Origin: an uncultured Schlesneria sp.
Lineage (GTDB): Bacteria; Planctomycetota; Planctomycetia; Planctomycetales; Planctomycetaceae
Reading direction: 5' to 3'
DNA length: 53,818 nucleotides
Assembly (NCBI GenBank): GCA_903858935.1
Contig: CAIOKO010000220.1
Location: 1-53,818 of the forward strand
The position numbers were made by a program, and so were the translations under genes. This document shows positions 34,192 through 42,609 of this stretch, piece by piece. Below the pieces are notes generated by a model, which was given only the letters and a program-made list of their open reading frames with translations, was not told the DNA's origin and ran no database searches. Each line of letters starts with the position of its first letter. Position 1 is the first letter of the stretch.

Positions 34192-35806
34192 AAATTGTCT
34201 CCATGACTTCACCAATCGCTGATGGGTAACCAAATTCGTTGCAAAAATTCAGATAGGGATCGTTGACGAAAGGGACTGTGGTTGGGCTCGTGAACGAGGC
34301 ACATCCGCAATTTGCACTGCATGTTGGAAACAGGATTCCTGGAAACCGTTCGTCGGTATAAGCCTCTGCCCATACGACGAACTGGCCTGTAATCCCCGTG
34401 TTTGTACCCGTGTAACCAGCGGGGGCAATATCAACAGCGATATACAGGCAATTGCCCGTGCACGATGAAGACCCGTAAGGGTAAGGGAGTGGGCCTGGAT
34501 AGACGGAGATCGATTGGCATGGGATAGGCAGATAATTTTGATCGGCTGATTTTTTTGTTAGCCCGCCGGTACGGATCACTGATGTGTTGCCGTTAACATT
34601 GACCTCTCGTAACGACACCCACGTGCCTATACCGTATTTGTCACCAATCGCGTGGGCATGTCCCCACTCGTATGATCCGGCTGAAGATCGTTTGTCAAAA
34701 TTGACATGCCCAACCGTGGAACCTGAGACGTAGACGGCATTGGAATTGTCAACGGCCAATGATCGGCCATCACAGAAATTGGACCATTGCAGCACGCCAT
34801 TGATGTCCCACTTTCTCACTGTGGTCCAGGTTGTACCGCACATAATTGGGCCGCTGCCAGAATACGGGAGTTCGTATGTGTTCATCAGGCCGGCGGCTAG
34901 GATTGATCCATCGCCATCAACGGCGATGTCGTAGACATTACTCAACGCACCCACGCAATACCCCCACTGGTCGAGTGGCGGGTCGACACCCGGTGCATAT
35001 GTAATTCTTAGATCTATTTCGGACGCATCGCGTGGAGCTCGTTTTTGTTTAACACCTCGCATGATGATCGTTGGAAAAGCAATCATCGTTGTCAGCGGCA
35101 GCTCTCCGGCGATTCCAAAATAGTCTCGGCCACCGAATCGACGAATGATTCTCGGTGCGCGTTCGAGGGGATAGGCCACCGGGTCGGAAGTGAAAGGTGC
35201 CACAAATTCATAGACGTTTTCCGTGGCGTTCACGAAGTGGTAATCACCATCTTCATTAACGACGAACGAGGTCGCAGTCGCGGGAGCTCCGAACCCAAAT
35301 CCGCTTGAGAACGTTGGGAACGTGCGAACGGCAATCAGGCTGCCTGACGGAGACAGCACCACAATAGCCTGCAGGATTCCCCATGGTGCAGTTGATCCAA
35401 AAGCGTAATTGATTGTCGCTTGGAGCAGACAATGCACGTTGCCGTCCTTGTCGATCACGATTTGCTGGACGATCCCATTGTTGTATGTGTGCCCCGCACT
35501 CGTGACGTCGTGGAGCAAATCTCGTTGCCACACAAGCGAGCCGTCAACGAGCGAAAACACTCGGAAGTCCCAATACGTCGAACCATCAGCACTGACGCGC
35601 GATCCGCCCACGTAGACATTGCTGGAATCGATTGCCTGGCAAGTGACGTGATTACCCCAAGACCACGTGGTTTCAAGGGCCGACGTGTGGATCGGGTCGT
35701 AGCCGTCAAAGAAATTGGCCGACCAAATCACGCTTCCATCGAAGCGATAACCCCGCGTGGTATAGTCCCCACAGCATCCACATGGCCTTCCCATGATTAA
35801 TTGCAA
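34184..35806 (-). CDS. Phage beta-propeller-like structural protein (tail tip or fibre)
   Basis: A 540-residue protein dominated by short beta-strand repeats of the type NVYVGGS, GNVHCLLQ, GSILAAGL and AVYVSGS, spaced about 40-60 residues, as in beta-propeller or NHL/SBBP-like folds. It starts MQLIMGRPCGCCGDYTTRG, and the C-terminus has FPTCSANCGCASF. There is no signal peptide. It is the first long gene after the tail genes in the reading direction, the usual place for receptor-binding or tail-tip proteins. The specific fold is inferred from repeat texture only. Confidence 0.5.
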   Translation of the reverse strand: MQLIMGRPCGCCGDYTTRGYRFDGSVIWSANFFDGYDPIHTSALETTWSWGNHVTCQAIDSSNVYVGGSRVSADGSTYWDFRVFSLVDGSLVWQRDLLHDVTSAGHTYNNGIVQQIVIDKDGNVHCLLQATINYAFGSTAPWGILQAIVVLSPSGSLIAVRTFPTFSSGFGFGAPATATSFVVNEDGDYHFVNATENVYEFVAPFTSDPVAYPLERAPRIIRRFGGRDYFGIAGELPLTTMIAFPTIIMRGVKQKRAPRDASEIDLRITYAPGVDPPLDQWGYCVGALSNVYDIAVDGDGSILAAGLMNTYELPYSGSGPIMCGTTWTTVRKWDINGVLQWSNFCDGRSLAVDNSNAVYVSGSTVGHVNFDKRSSAGSYEWGHAHAIGDKYGIGTWVSLREVNVNGNTSVIRTGGLTKKSADQNYLPIPCQSISVYPGPLPYPYGSSSCTGNCLYIAVDIAPAGYTGTNTGITGQFVVWAEAYTDERFPGILFPTCSANCGCASFTSPTTVPFVNDPYLNFCNEFGYPSAIGEVMETICV

Positions 35807-36180
35807 TCCAGCCAGATGACGCGAAACTCTTTACCGATCCGAATCCAGATGGCATACGTACCTACCGCTCCGCTCAATCCCGTTGAACGATTTGTCAGGG
35901 TGTAGGTATCACTCGCATCAGTCCCGTTCGCCATCGGAACCGGGTCAGCCGAACTCCCCGCGACGGGAACCCATCGGACCGCTGTGCATTGAGTCGGTGC
36001 CGTCTTACCGTTCGAAGGCGCAGCCAGAGCCGACGTCAATTCCCCTTCATACAGTCCGAATCTCTTCACGCCCCCGTAGTCCGGGAAATCGACAGGATCG
36101 CCGTGATTCAAGACGCGACGAGTCGCATCCAGGACCTTGCGAGCTGCTCGCTCCGTAAATTCAACCCGCTTGGATGCCAT
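35797..36180 (-). CDS. Phage hypothetical protein, 127 residues
   Basis: Starts MASKRVEFTERAARKVLDAT, with a helical N-terminus followed by beta-rich text (TYTLTNRSTGLSGAVGTYAIWI). It overlaps the next gene by ten bases and lies two bases from the previous one, so it belongs to the tail-distal operon. I do not recognise a family. A minor tail or fibre-associated protein is plausible by location. Confidence 0.6.
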   Translation of the reverse strand: MASKRVEFTERAARKVLDATRRVLNHGDPVDFPDYGGVKRFGLYEGELTSALAAPSNGKTAPTQCTAVRWVPVAGSSADPVPMANGTDASDTYTLTNRSTGLSGAVGTYAIWIRIGKEFRVIWLDCN

Positions 36181-36182
36181 CC

Positions 36183-36701
36183 TTAGCCCTTGCGTGTCAC
36201 TGGCGTGAAAGTGTCTTCCAGGTGGAAATTGTAATTCGACGCCTGAATGACCCGAATATAGTTCGACCCCAGCACGAGCGGCACTGTTCCAGGAAGAGTC
36301 GTCTTGTAACGAGGGGGCGAAGTCAGATAGGTCATCGTCAGACCGACCGCACCTGCTACGCCGAGATACCAGATTCCCGACCCCGTCGAAATGAACGCCC
36401 CATTCCCGACGCTGGTGTTGAGGCTGAATGTGTTCGCGTCGATGACCGTGATCGTCCAGGCTCCGTTCGCGGCCGCGTTGCCGAGTACGCTGGTAATCAC
36501 CACCTGGTCACCCGTCGCGCGACCATGAGCCGCCGAAGTGACCACGATCGGCGAAGCATTCGTCGCATTCGTCACGACCCCCGTCGTGTCCGTCCGACCA
36601 ATGGACAACGCCAGAGCCATGTCGACGACCGGTGAAAAGTCATCGGCGAGCTGTACCGCATCGCAAATGAATTCCATGTCATTCTGAAGATAGACGTTCA
36701 C
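36183..36701 (-). CDS. Phage protein with ubiquitin-activating-E1 FCCH-like repeat
   Basis: A 172-residue protein starting at GTG 36701 after AAGGAG. The middle (TNASPIVVTSAAHGRATGDQ, then DANTFSLNTSVG) matches the short E1_FCCH-like beta module often found in phage tail and baseplate proteins, where the text ASPIVVTSAAHG...GNAAANGAW...DANTF recurs. The rest is beta-rich. The stop of the preceding small gene and the Shine-Dalgarno site of this gene are joined by an 18-bp palindrome. Confidence 0.65.
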   Translation of the reverse strand: MNVYLQNDMEFICDAVQLADDFSPVVDMALALSIGRTDTTGVVTNATNASPIVVTSAAHGRATGDQVVITSVLGNAAANGAWTITVIDANTFSLNTSVGNGAFISTGSGIWYLGVAGAVGLTMTYLTSPPRYKTTLPGTVPLVLGSNYIRVIQASNYNFHLEDTFTPVTRKG

Positions 36702-36711
36702 AACCGCTCCT

Positions 36712-36729
36712 TGATTTCGCCCGAAATCA
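36712..36729. promoter_or_regulatory. Intercistronic palindrome TGATTTC-N4-GAAATCA
   Basis: On the minus strand the first three bases, TGA, are the stop codon of the 36727-36894 gene. The last base is followed directly by AGGAG, the ribosome-binding site of the 36701 start. The palindrome fills the junction exactly. Confidence 0.65.
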
Positions 36730-36894
36730 CTTCGGTGCCGAATGCGTTCCCGACGTGATTTTCGGCCTCGTTGATGTGTGAAACCGCACTTTCGCCACGA
36801 TCAACAACTCAAACACGATCGCCATCGCAAACCGTCGAGGCTTTGGCGTCCCGGACAAAGCATCTCCCGAAAAAGATCCCTCCCCAAGCGTCAT
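36727..36894 (-). CDS. Small phage protein, 55 residues
   Basis: From ATG 36894, overlapping the previous stop as ATGA, the protein reads MTLGEGSFSGDALSGTPKPR then a short hydrophobic stretch (FAMAIVFELLIVAKV). The longer open frame to 37002 overlaps its neighbour and is rejected. It could be a small membrane-associated protein. Unrecognised. Confidence 0.45.
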   Translation of the reverse strand: MTLGEGSFSGDALSGTPKPRRFAMAIVFELLIVAKVRFHTSTRPKITSGTHSAPK

Positions 36895-37466
36895 GGCAGC
36901 CTCACTGTCGCTCGCCAGGTGCGAGCTGCCGGCGTGATCGATCCGGACGAACAATTCATCAACCTCACCGTCACGGTATTGGCGGCTGAAACATAACCAC
37001 ACCAGGCGAGGTTCGCTTCTGGCGAGCCGTTCGGACTCACCACAACCTCGCTACCAACCGTCGCGCCTGCCACGGCGATCGTCTGTTCTGAGCTGGCCCC
37101 GGCCGCGATCGCCCCGAAGGTCAGGGAAGCCGTCGCTGACAACGGCTCGAACTTGTTGGCAACCAACGCCGGAAGGCAGTTTCGTACATCCTTCATTCCC
37201 TGGTCGAAGTTCACCAGGGCGTTCGCGTTCGACGATGCGTAAACAGCCGTTCGAGCCAACACATATGACCCGCTGACAAGCGTCACTCCGCTCGACAGCC
37301 CCGTCTCCCACTGATTCAGTGTCGGATGAGCGATCACATAATAGAACGGCACGCCGGCACCAAACGCCGCGAAACACGACTGGTACCCGACGACGGGGCC
37401 GAGCAGCGTAATGTCCGCCGTCCCCGTCGATCGACTTTGCTCATAAACCCGATCGGCAAAATACAT
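36891..37466 (-). CDS. Phage structural protein, 191 residues
   Basis: Starts MYFADRVYEQSRSTGTADIT at ATG 37466 after AAGGAG. The N-terminal ~90 residues (QWETGLSSGVTLVSGSYVLARTAVYASSN) resemble phage proteins of the tail-distal region that present a short beta-domain. The rest is Ala/Val/Thr-rich and beta-like. It ends in a four-base overlap with the next gene. Function is not identified beyond a probable virion role. Confidence 0.6.
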   Translation of the reverse strand: MYFADRVYEQSRSTGTADITLLGPVVGYQSCFAAFGAGVPFYYVIAHPTLNQWETGLSSGVTLVSGSYVLARTAVYASSNANALVNFDQGMKDVRNCLPALVANKFEPLSATASLTFGAIAAGASSEQTIAVAGATVGSEVVVSPNGSPEANLAWCGYVSAANTVTVRLMNCSSGSITPAARTWRATVRLP

Positions 37467-37476
37467 TCTCGCTCCT

Positions 37477-38352
37477 TCATCCCGGCAAGCCGAGCCCCCA
37501 CAGGTCGATCGAATTGACCGTATTGAACGTCTTAAAGGTTGCTCCGGTCGGCAACGACGACGCGGCCACCTGGTGGCCGTAGGAATCCAACGGCACCGGC
37601 TCGCTTACAGGCTCGTTGTACTGATCAACACAAGGAGTTCGTTCACCCGCTCCGCCGAACTTGTATAGACCCGCATTCAGCAGCGTCGACTGCCACCCAT
37701 CCTGCTTCCAGGCAAATTCGTAGGTATAGGCGAAGTACTGCACCTGATTCCGGTACTCCATGCGGTTCTTGATCGATCGACACTTCAGCGTCCCAGGCGC
37801 CGCCCCGCTGTAGGCGACAGAATTGGTCGCATGCCGATAAAGTCGATCACGAGCGAAATCACGTCTCGGTTCGTTGCGAGTGAACCGTACAATCTCGATC
37901 GACCGTTCCCCCTCGACGCCCCCGATCAAATCGCCGACGGCGTTCGCAATCATGGTACCGTCACGGTCTTTGAAGAGCGGGAACGTTACCAGTTCGTCGT
38001 CAGATTCAATAATCACATCATCTGCGAACGGATCATCGTTCTCGCGGTCCTTCTGGTCTGGACCGGGAGTGTCATTGTTCCACTCGACCAAAATCAGATA
38101 TGTCCAGGGGTCCCGGTTTGTCTCTTCCTGAATATCGATCGACCGGCAAAGACAGACAGCATCCGTGCCACGTCGCGAAAACGAGCCAATTCCCATCTTT
38201 TGGAAAAACTGCTGGCCAACGTCGAGTTGCTCAGCCTGGTAAGAGCACGAGGCCCGGAAAGATTCGACGTACGAGCGAACGACCTTGCCGTTTGAATTAA
38301 CGGTCATCTTCAGCTTGCGGCCGTATAACGGTTCCACCGTGAACGTCGACAT
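37477..38352 (-). CDS. Phage hypothetical protein downstream of the tape measure
   Basis: About 291 residues from ATG 38352 (MSTFTVEPLYGRKLKMTVNS), with GGAG just upstream; the frame is open to 38397. It is rich in charged residues and beta-strand text (PWTYLILVEWNN, QVQYFAYTYEFAWKQDGW). Its position after the tape-measure gene is where distal-tail and hub proteins are usually encoded. The family is not recognised, so a distal-tail role is an inference. Confidence 0.6.
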   Translation of the reverse strand: MSTFTVEPLYGRKLKMTVNSNGKVVRSYVESFRASCSYQAEQLDVGQQFFQKMGIGSFSRRGTDAVCLCRSIDIQEETNRDPWTYLILVEWNNDTPGPDQKDRENDDPFADDVIIESDDELVTFPLFKDRDGTMIANAVGDLIGGVEGERSIEIVRFTRNEPRRDFARDRLYRHATNSVAYSGAAPGTLKCRSIKNRMEYRNQVQYFAYTYEFAWKQDGWQSTLLNAGLYKFGGAGERTPCVDQYNEPVSEPVPLDSYGHQVAASSLPTGATFKTFNTVNSIDLWGLGLPG

Positions 38353-38393
38353 GAGGATCTCCAAGAATCGCGGCGGCTTCCAGCTGCCGACGA

Positions 38394-40334
38394 TCAAGGA
38401 TAGTCAATGACCGTCACGTTTGCACTATCCGCATCAGCCAATGAGGCCAAAATCGTATTTGCCTTTTCCGCCGCTCGTGCCTGACGCTCAGCCAGCGATT
38501 CCAGCTTCTTGTTCGGATTCGTGTTGCCGGCCACGATCCCTCGCAGAATGGCCGACTGGGATTCTTTCGACGCAGCGGCGATCGCTTCCAATGGACGACC
38601 GGTATTCTTGCCCGGTTTTTCGTCGTCCTTTTCTTCCCCTTTGACCAGGTCATTCGCCGCGAGCTGCTTACCTCGAGTAAATTGCTCGTCGGTAATGAAG
38701 CCGCCGGCATTCAGCTTGTGCAGGTCCTCCAATTCCTTCTGGAACTTCTCCGCTGGAGACTGAGTGCTCTGAATGATCTTGTCGCGAGCCGTCATCAGCT
38801 CCTTCATCGTCTTGGCCTGCTCCTGGAGCTGCTCAATCTCAGCGATATCCTCATTGGACGCACCGGCCTGGCTGAGTTTGCGGCGTTCAAGCTCATCCTG
38901 AGTCACCCCCGCGATCTGATCCCGCAGCGCGCGAATCTTCTCCGTCGCTCCGCTCAATTCACCGATCTTGTCCGTGATCTTTGCAATCTTCTCAGGGCCT
39001 CCCATAAATTCGAAACCCTGCTCACTCATCATTCGAGATTTTTCATTGAGGTCATTTAACGACTTCCAGAGCTCGTCGACAGGACGCTTTGCCGTTTCCG
39101 CTGGAATCCCGATCGCCGACATCGCGTCGACCTTCGATTGAGAAAACGCCTCCTTCTTTTGCAGCCCGGCTCGATAGTTCGGCGTTAGATCCGGCTTGGC
39201 TAGCTCCGTTCGAATCGCCTGCAGGCGATCAATCTCTGCCGACAACGCCGATTGATCCGACCCGCCGCCGATTTCCTTCAGGGCCTCGCCAGCCCCTTTG
39301 GCTGCCGATGTCACGCCCATCAGCTTCATCGACGTCTGGTCGAACATCAAATTGAGCTGCTCGGCAACGACGACAGCTCCCATAATTCCCGCTGCGAGCA
39401 TCGCCCAACCGACCGGGCCGCTCAATGCTCGTAACACAGCCTGAGCCTGTGCCGCCGCAAATAATGCCACGCGGATCGCCGTCAGTCCTGCGACGAACCC
39501 GACGATGATTCCCCCGATCGTGATCAGGTCGTTGGCATTCTGTTTGATCCACTGAGACCAGCTCTGCAAATATACGATCCCCTCGGAAAGAATCTTCTTC
39601 AGATCGAACGTCTCAATCAGCTGCTGGCCGATCTGGCGGAGTACTCCGTCGATCGTATCTCGCAGTGTGCTCCACTGTCCGGCCATCGTCCCCGACTGCC
39701 GATCAGTCATCCCATAGAATCGGCCCCCTTCAGTCGTCGCGTCCCTGAAAGCCTGCGTCACTTCTGCCGTTGAGATTCCGCCGGCTTCCATGCGAGCCTT
39801 CAAAGCTGACATCGTCTCACCCGTTCGTTTGCTGATTTCGACCAGCGGATTAAAACCGGCATTGATCATCTGATTCAAATCTTGACCCATCAGGCGACCG
39901 GCACTCGACGATTGCCCAAACGCCAGGGCGAGCGAATGCAGCTTCTGCTCGTCACCGCCAGCGATGTCCCCCAACATTCGGAGTGTCGGCAATGACTGTT
40001 CAGCGGCAATGCCGAAATTCAGAAGCAGCCTGGTCGCCTCGGTCCCACCGGCCAGCGAATAAGGGGATTTGTCGGACCACTGCTGCAGCTCGCCGAGAAT
40101 CTTCTTCGTCTTTTCTGCCGAACCGGTCAGAACCTCGAATGAGACGGCCGCAGACTCCGCGTTCGATGCGAGCTGCAGGCCTCGACCGAACCCCGCCAGG
40201 CCAGCCCCGATGCCGAGCAGGTTCAGAGCACTGCTCGCAACTCCGCGAATCACTCCCGGTACCGCCCCAAATTCAGAGCGAAACTGCGACGTGTTGCCGA
40301 GCAGGTTTACGACCAAAGATCCAACGGTTGCCAT
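38394..40334 (-). CDS. Tail tape measure protein
   Basis: About 646 residues from ATG 40334 (MATVGSLVVNLLGNTSQFRS); a TTG at 40370 is possible but lies inside a hairpin. The N-terminal TMP domain is clear: SNAESAAVSFEVLTGSAEKT, LAFGQSSSAGRLMGQDLNQM and NPLVEISKRTGETMSALKAR. Two hydrophobic stretches follow around residues 275-340, then a long Lys/Glu-rich helical region. Tape measure proteins set tail length and help DNA entry. At ~650 residues the tail would be about 100 nm by the usual scaling, so this is a siphovirus-type virion. Confidence 0.88.
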   Translation of the reverse strand: MATVGSLVVNLLGNTSQFRSEFGAVPGVIRGVASSALNLLGIGAGLAGFGRGLQLASNAESAAVSFEVLTGSAEKTKKILGELQQWSDKSPYSLAGGTEATRLLLNFGIAAEQSLPTLRMLGDIAGGDEQKLHSLALAFGQSSSAGRLMGQDLNQMINAGFNPLVEISKRTGETMSALKARMEAGGISTAEVTQAFRDATTEGGRFYGMTDRQSGTMAGQWSTLRDTIDGVLRQIGQQLIETFDLKKILSEGIVYLQSWSQWIKQNANDLITIGGIIVGFVAGLTAIRVALFAAAQAQAVLRALSGPVGWAMLAAGIMGAVVVAEQLNLMFDQTSMKLMGVTSAAKGAGEALKEIGGGSDQSALSAEIDRLQAIRTELAKPDLTPNYRAGLQKKEAFSQSKVDAMSAIGIPAETAKRPVDELWKSLNDLNEKSRMMSEQGFEFMGGPEKIAKITDKIGELSGATEKIRALRDQIAGVTQDELERRKLSQAGASNEDIAEIEQLQEQAKTMKELMTARDKIIQSTQSPAEKFQKELEDLHKLNAGGFITDEQFTRGKQLAANDLVKGEEKDDEKPGKNTGRPLEAIAAASKESQSAILRGIVAGNTNPNKKLESLAERQARAAEKANTILASLADADSANVTVIDYP

Positions 40335-40342
40335 GATGTTTT

Positions 40343-40419
40343 GTGCCACTGCTTGAGCGTCTTCGGTCAAGCAGTGCTCTTAAAACACTGCTTCTCCGAA
40401 GACTCCGAAGCAGTGGCAC
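40343..40419. repeat. Large inverted repeat between gpT and tape-measure genes
   Basis: Arms 40343-40376 and 40386-40419, 34 bases each, pair with 27 of 34 matches around a nine-base loop. Outer arms GTGCCACTGCTT and AAGCAGTGGCAC match perfectly. It fills the gap before the tape-measure start. Confidence 0.75.
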
Positions 40420-40423
40420 GGGA

Positions 40424-40786
40424 CTATCTCGCGCCCCACTGTTGCGCAAGCATTTCCAGCTTCGCCATCTGCAATTCCGGATCTTCCCAGCCGAGATCTT
40501 CCCTGTCCTGGTCAGCTCCGGCATCCGGTTTATCAAACGGCATCAACGATTCCGGCTCAAGGCACGGATCGCCGCCGACCGCATGAGCCACAACCGCGTC
40601 GATCGCGATCGCCAGCATCGCGTTCCGCAGATCGGCCCGTCGATCGCCAAACGGCCGCAAACGGCCAAAGATCCGCCATTCTTCGAACTGAATGGGCGTG
40701 ATCGATTCCAGCATGGCGTCGACGTCGACATGACCCAGCTCCAAAGCAAGTTCGAAAGCGAACATGCGAACCGGGTCATCGGTCAG
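40424..40786 (-). CDS. Tail assembly chaperone gpT-like extension, reached by -1 frameshift
   Basis: This frame has a Met at 40765 but is open back to 40786, the slippery site. After a -1 shift the text continues from gpG as LTDDPVRMFAFELALELGHV and WRIFGRLRPFGDRRADLRNA, the hallmark of the T half of lambda-type G-T proteins. No separate ribosome-binding site is obvious for an independent start. The extension normally recruits tail tube subunits onto the tape measure and is made at low level. Confidence 0.82.
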   Translation of the reverse strand: MTDDPVRMFAFELALELGHVDVDAMLESITPIQFEEWRIFGRLRPFGDRRADLRNAMLAIAIDAVVAHAVGGDPCLEPESLMPFDKPDAGADQDREDLGWEDPELQMAKLEMLAQQWGAR

Positions 40787-41166
40787 TTTTTTTCAAGATC
40801 CTTCAGATCGTCCTCGCTGATGTCATTCAGCTCCTGCGAGGCTTTGACGATCGATTCCAGGATCGCCGCGTCGACTTCCTTCAAGGCTGCAATGTCGTCG
40901 TCCGTGAAAAGAGCGTTGCCCGACTCGTCAATTACTGTAGCAACAACAAGTCTCTCACGAATCTCGGCCGCTCGATCGAGTCGCGTCTTGCCGGTTTTCG
41001 GATGAGCGAACTGACTTTCGAAATCCGCTCGTTCCCGGGCACTCATCGACCGAACGACAACGCTTTTGCCAGCCAACTCCGGATCGGGATGATTCGCCGA
41101 AATCCTGACAGTCTTGGTTCGCCGGCTGCGCTTCTTCAACAACGCTTCACGAGTCAAAAACGCCAT
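40783..41166 (-). CDS. Tail assembly chaperone gpG-like
   Basis: About 127 residues from ATG 41166 (MAFLTREALLKKRSRRTKTV). The frame extends to 41226 but upstream bases are part of an inverted repeat. SVVVRSMSARERADFESQFA and ATVIDESGNALFTDDDIAAL are typical of the gpG-like tail assembly family. It ends DLEKN at TGA 40783-40785, directly behind the slippery sequence. It binds the tape measure during tail assembly and is not part of the mature virion. Confidence 0.82.
   Translation of the reverse strand: MAFLTREALLKKRSRRTKTVRISANHPDPELAGKSVVVRSMSARERADFESQFAHPKTGKTRLDRAAEIRERLVVATVIDESGNALFTDDDIAALKEVDAAILESIVKASQELNDISEDDLKDLEKN
40786..40792 (-). other. Programmed -1 ribosomal frameshift site A AAA AAC
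   Basis: On the minus strand the end of gpG reads GAA AAA AAC TGA. The heptamer A AAA AAC is in the correct phase for simultaneous slippage and lies immediately before the stop. The -1 frame is open into the gpT-like extension. This is the arrangement of lambda G/GT and many tailed phages. Confidence 0.85.
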
Positions 41167-41181
41167 CAGAAAAACTCCTTC

Positions 41182-41245
41182 GTAGCATGGGCTTAAGCCC
41201 GTGCACCTTTTCGGCGAAGAAAGCACGGGCTTAAGCCCATGCTAC
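41182..41245. repeat. Perfect 23-bp inverted repeat between tail genes
   Basis: Arms 41182-41204 and 41223-41245 are perfect inverted copies with an 18-base loop. Each arm is nearly self-palindromic around GGGCTTAAGCCC. A single further copy of the arm, with one change, is at 42116-42138. Confidence 0.85.
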
Positions 41246-41248
41246 AAA

Positions 41249-41533
41249 TTAAGCCTCGGTCGAATCCGAACCGTCTTCGGCTGCCCTTAACGCTCGTGCA
41301 GCCAAGCCAGCCTCGCGATTTTTCTGATAGACCTCGAACTTCGCTTTGGCTTCCTCGTCCACCGGCTCGGCGTTGGGATCTTCGCCATACGTCAAATAAT
41401 GAGCATCGGGATGATCGATCACCGTACCCTTGAGCTTCGGGATCACCGGCCAATTCGTGACCTCGTCCTTTGGCTTCTTTGGATTATAAGCGGGGTTCGG
41501 CCCCTCACAGTTCTTGATCAATCGCACTTTCAT
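41249..41533 (-). CDS. Small phage protein, 94 residues
   Basis: Starts MKVRLIKNCEGPNPAYNPKK at ATG 41533 after AGGAG. It is acidic and Ala/Glu-rich at the C-terminus (EEAKAKFEVYQKNREAGLAA). It lies between the tail tube and tail chaperone genes, bracketed by two large inverted repeats. No family is recognised; a small tail or decoration protein is possible. Confidence 0.6.
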   Translation of the reverse strand: MKVRLIKNCEGPNPAYNPKKPKDEVTNWPVIPKLKGTVIDHPDAHYLTYGEDPNAEPVDEEAKAKFEVYQKNREAGLAARALRAAEDGSDSTEA

Positions 41534-41554
41534 GGCAAACTCCTAAAAACGGTT

Positions 41555-41650
41555 GAACAGAAGGCGACGAAGGTAACGAAGGAGGAAGTCAAAAAAGGAA
41601 GGAGCGGACCTCTTCGGCTTCCCCTTCGTTACCTTCGTTTCCTTCTGTTC
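41555..41650. repeat. 28-bp inverted repeat between tail genes
   Basis: Arms 41555-41582 and 41623-41650 match at 26 of 28 positions, separated by 40 bases. The arm is built from GAAGG/CGAAGG words (GAACAGAAGG then GAAGGTAACGAAGG). It follows the tail tube gene on the minus strand. Confidence 0.8.
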
Positions 41651-41665
41651 AAAATCCTGGTTCGA

Positions 41666-42097
41666 TTAAGCCGGCGTGTTGTACGTCGAAACGGAACTCA
41701 GCTTAACATCAAGTGACGCTTCCAGGCCGGCACTCACGGCGGCGGTTGGTTTGAACTTCTTGATCGCACCAGTAAACGAGCACTTCAGCGCTGTCGTCGC
41801 CCCGATATTAGGATTCGTGATTTGCCACGATTCCTTAGTCTTAGCGGCCCGGCTCGTCAGCAATTTTTGATGCACGCTGTCGAGCGGATCATAAAACAGG
41901 TCGGCACTCATGGAGCCTGGCGTGCCGAACCCAGTTGGCTCGCCGTCTTCCTTATCCGTCGAATCGAGAGCGGTTCCGTCGTAGAACTCGGTCTCGTCGT
42001 CAGGAAAATCGATCTTCTTAACCTGGCCCACAGTGGTGAAGACAGACGAAATCGACAGTTGTAAGACTGTCCCTTTGGAGATACGTTTCGTGGCCAT
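41666..42097 (-). CDS. Major tail tube protein
   Basis: About 143 residues from ATG 42097 (MATKRISKGTVLQLSISSVF), with GGAAGG upstream. Text typical of tail tube proteins: KKIDFPDDETEFYDGTALDS, SMSADLFYDPLDSVHQKLL and CSFTGAIKKFKPTAAVSAGL. It would polymerise into the hexameric inner tube. It is followed downstream by the chaperone and tape-measure genes in the standard siphovirus order. Confidence 0.82.
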   Translation of the reverse strand: MATKRISKGTVLQLSISSVFTTVGQVKKIDFPDDETEFYDGTALDSTDKEDGEPTGFGTPGSMSADLFYDPLDSVHQKLLTSRAAKTKESWQITNPNIGATTALKCSFTGAIKKFKPTAAVSAGLEASLDVKLSSVSTYNTPA

Positions 42098-42115
42098 CGT
42101 CACCCTTCCAAATTC

Positions 42116-42138
42116 GTAGCATGGGCTTTAGCCCGTGC
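42116..42138. repeat. Single copy of the 23-bp repeat arm
   Basis: Same sequence as the arm at 41182-41204 except GGGCTTTAGCCC in the centre. It sits between the tail terminator and tail tube genes. Confidence 0.7.
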
Positions 42139-42139
42139 A

Positions 42140-42580
42140 TCAATTCGCAATGTAAAACACGTGAATCTCAATCTCGACCACATACTCACCGGTTTCGCGG
42201 CCGTCATCGGTCGCAGCCCATTCACCTTTGCGGTCAAGTAGCTCAATCCCATCAATGAAACCGCCAGCCGTTGCGCCTCGAAAGGGCTCCAGCACAGCCT
42301 GAGCCTTGTCAGCCAGGTTGTTCGCCGAAAGACTCGCCAGCGTCACACAATCGACGAGGATCTTCACCCAAGCCGTCTTGCTGCTCCCGCCGAGATCGTT
42401 CTCGTACTCAGTCCCAGTCTGATGAATCTCCACCCCGCCCAGACTTCCCGTGAAAACATCGTTCTGGCTCAACTTGTCAGGGCGAATGGCCTTCGTCCCG
42501 GTCTTGTTGTTGGTGACCACCAGGTTCGTCACCGTCGAGTTCGCATTCAGCAACGCCACCAGATCCGCCGCAATAGACAT
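42140..42580 (-). CDS. Tail completion / terminator-like protein
   Basis: A 146-residue protein, MSIAADLVALLNANSTVTNL. It shares texture with tail-terminator (gp17/DUF3168-like) proteins: an N-terminal helix, then beta strands such as GVEIHQTGTEYENDLGG, TAWVKILVDCVTLA and EYVVEIEIHVFYI. Its position between the gp10-like and tail tube genes is the expected one. Its Shine-Dalgarno AGGAG follows directly on an 18-bp palindrome. Confidence 0.7.
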   Translation of the reverse strand: MSIAADLVALLNANSTVTNLVVTNNKTGTKAIRPDKLSQNDVFTGSLGGVEIHQTGTEYENDLGGSSKTAWVKILVDCVTLASLSANNLADKAQAVLEPFRGATAGGFIDGIELLDRKGEWAATDDGRETGEYVVEIEIHVFYIAN

Positions 42581-42591
42581 GATTCACTCCT

Positions 42592-42609
42592 TGATTTCGC
42601 CCGAAATCA
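42592..42609. promoter_or_regulatory. Intercistronic palindrome TGATTTC-N4-GAAATCA
   Basis: Identical to 36712-36729. On the minus strand it begins with the TGA stop of the gp10-like gene (42607-42609) and is followed at once by AGGAG of the 42580 start. Confidence 0.65.
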
